A stretch of 6,825 nucleotides of DNA, taken from assembly GCA_023416575.1 (NCBI GenBank), contig JAEZHL010000195.1, forward strand, positions 1 through 6,825, in the 5' to 3' direction. The translations under genes and the position numbers were made by a program. The notes under the pieces are model-generated. The model was not told the origin of the DNA. It saw nothing but the letters and a program-made list of their open reading frames with translations, and searched no databases. The stretch is from Pseudomonadota bacterium (GTDB lineage Bacteria > Pseudomonadota > Alphaproteobacteria > Rhizobiales > Hyphomicrobiaceae). Positions 5,554 to 6,825 of this stretch are shown here, in pieces; position 1 is the stretch's first letter, and each line of letters opens with the position of its first letter.

Positions 5554-6825
5554 CGACGGTGTTGGTCGGCTCGGGTGAGATCGGGCTCGACAGCTGGCGC
5601 GAGGTTTACCGCGGCGCCGCCGTCAGGCTCGATCCCGGCTGCCAGCCGGGGATTGCGGCGAGTGCCGCCGCGGTTGCAGACATCGTCGGCCGCAGCGCTG
5701 CCGTCTACGGCATCAACACGGGCTTCGGAAAGCTCGCAACGGTTCGCATCGACACCGCCGATCTCGAAACGTTGCAGCACAATCTCGTGCTGTCGCATGC
5801 GGCCGGGGTCGGCACGCCGATGCCGCGCCCCATCGTTCGGCTGATGATGGCCCTGAAATTGGCAAGCCTCGGCCAGGGCGCGTCCGGGGTCAGGCCAGCC
5901 ACAATGGCGCTCCTCGAGGCGATGATCGCGCGCGATCTCCTGCCCGTCGTGCCGGCGCAGGGCTCCGTCGGCGCCTCGGGCGATCTGGCCCCGCTGGCGC
6001 ACATGTCAGCGGCCCTGATCGGCGTCGGCGAGATCGAGACCGCCGAAGGGCGCCTGCCAGCGGAGGTGGCATTGCGCCGGAATGGCCTCGCGCCGCTCGT
6101 GCTCGGACCCAAGGAAGGCTTGGCGCTGCTCAACGGCACCCAGTTCTCGACGGCCTACGCGCTGGCGGGCTTGTTCGAGGCGGAGACCGTGTTCCGCACG
6201 GCCCTGGTCACGGCCGCCCTGGCGACCGACGCCGCCCGCGGCTCCGATGTCCCATTTGACGCGCGCATCCACAAGTTGCGCCGACATCGTGGGCAGATCG
6301 AGGTGGCCGCGGCCCTGCGCGCCCTGATGGCGGGGAGCGCCATCCGCGCCTCGCACCTCGTCGGCGATCCGCGCATCCAGGACCCCTATTCCCTGCGCTG
6401 TCAGCCGCAGGTGATGGGTGCGGTGCTCGATCTCCTGCGCCAGGCGGGAGCAACGCTCGCCACTGAAGCCAACGGCGTCACCGACAATCCGCTCATCTTC
6501 CCCGACACTGCCGAAGCCCTTTCGGGCGGCAACTTCCACGCCGAGCCCGTCGCCTTTGCCGCCGACATGATCGCAATCGCCATCTGCGAGGTCGGCTCGC
6601 TGGCCGAACGGCGGATCGCGCTGCTGGTCGATCCGGCCCTGTCGGGACTGCCGGCATTCCTGACGCCGCGTCCCGGTCTCAACTCGGGCTTCATGATTCC
6701 GCAGGTGACGGCCGCCGCTCTGGTCGCCGAGAACCGCCAGCGCGCCCATCCCGCGAGCATCGATACGATCCCGACGTCAGCCAACCAGGAGGACCACGTG
6801 TCCATGTCGGCCCACGGTGCCCGCC
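5550..6825 (+). CDS. hutH: Histidine ammonia-lyase HutH (5' part, cut by window end)
   Basis: Histidine ammonia-lyase removes ammonia from L-histidine to give trans-urocanate, the first step of the pathway; it is a cytosolic homotetramer. The first 425 residues are present of about 510 expected, so the C-terminal helical part lies beyond the window. The MIO cofactor triad Ala-Ser-Gly is at 142-144 in GSVGASGDLAPLAHM. Active-site residues fall at Y53, H83, N195, Q277, Y280, R283, F329 and E414 (in NQEDHVSM), the same numbers I recall for the Pseudomonas putida enzyme, so no insertion or deletion separates them. H83 in LSHAAG marks it as a histidine rather than a phenylalanine or tyrosine lyase. 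The ATG overlaps the hutI stop, and GGAG lies six bases upstream within hutI. hutU or hutG would be expected next. Confidence 0.97.
   Translation, partial: MTTVLVGSGEIGLDSWREVYRGAAVRLDPGCQPGIAASAAAVADIVGRSAAVYGINTGFGKLATVRIDTADLETLQHNLVLSHAAGVGTPMPRPIVRLMMALKLASLGQGASGVRPATMALLEAMIARDLLPVVPAQGSVGASGDLAPLAHMSAALIGVGEIETAEGRLPAEVALRRNGLAPLVLGPKEGLALLNGTQFSTAYALAGLFEAETVFRTALVTAALATDAARGSDVPFDARIHKLRRHRGQIEVAAALRALMAGSAIRASHLVGDPRIQDPYSLRCQPQVMGAVLDLLRQAGATLATEANGVTDNPLIFPDTAEALSGGNFHAEPVAFAADMIAIAICEVGSLAERRIALLVDPALSGLPAFLTPRPGLNSGFMIPQVTAAALVAENRQRAHPASIDTIPTSANQEDHVSMSAHGAR

Noticed and set aside
6006..6749. A 247-codon minus-strand open frame opposite hutH
   Set aside because: Antisense shadow of hutH; composition dominated by Gly, Arg, Gln and Ala, with no motif.

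Overview
The window reads as ordinary chromosome from a GC-rich alphaproteobacterium, probably a member of the Hyphomicrobiales (Rhizobiales) or a near relative. The support is the GC-rich coding bias, a histidine-utilisation (hut) cluster of the formylglutamate type, a large dynamin-like protein of a kind I associate with alphaproteobacteria, and one perfect TTAA-N7-TTAA palindrome, the binding site of the alphaproteobacterial cell-cycle regulator CtrA. The genus is inference. No RNA gene, insertion sequence, CRISPR array or phage gene was seen.

Left part (1-2349): a 754-residue dynamin-like protein runs leftwards on the minus strand. Its fold framing is conserved, but all three nucleotide-binding motifs I can locate (G1, G3, G4) have lost their defining residues, so it looks like a pseudo-GTPase. 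A weak hairpin lies just past its stop.

Middle (2350-2902): a 553-base gap with no convincing gene. It holds the CtrA-type palindrome, a 7-bp perfect hairpin, a looser inverted repeat, and two short segments in opposite orientation that are alike at both DNA and peptide level.

Right part (2903-6825): histidine degradation genes. hutF (minus) is divergent from hutI-hutH (plus), with an 83-base control region between them. hutI and hutH overlap by an ATGA junction and are evidently one transcript; hutH runs off the right edge after about 425 of an expected 510 residues. HutH deaminates histidine to urocanate, HutI opens imidazolonepropionate to formiminoglutamate, and HutF deiminates that to formylglutamate plus ammonia. 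Urocanase (hutU), the formylglutamate deformylase (hutG) and the usual repressor (hutC) are not in view and would be expected nearby.

The hut genes are textbook cases with intact active sites. The points worth a second look are the pseudo-GTPase dynamin relative and the CtrA-type site with unexplained structure in the gap upstream of it.
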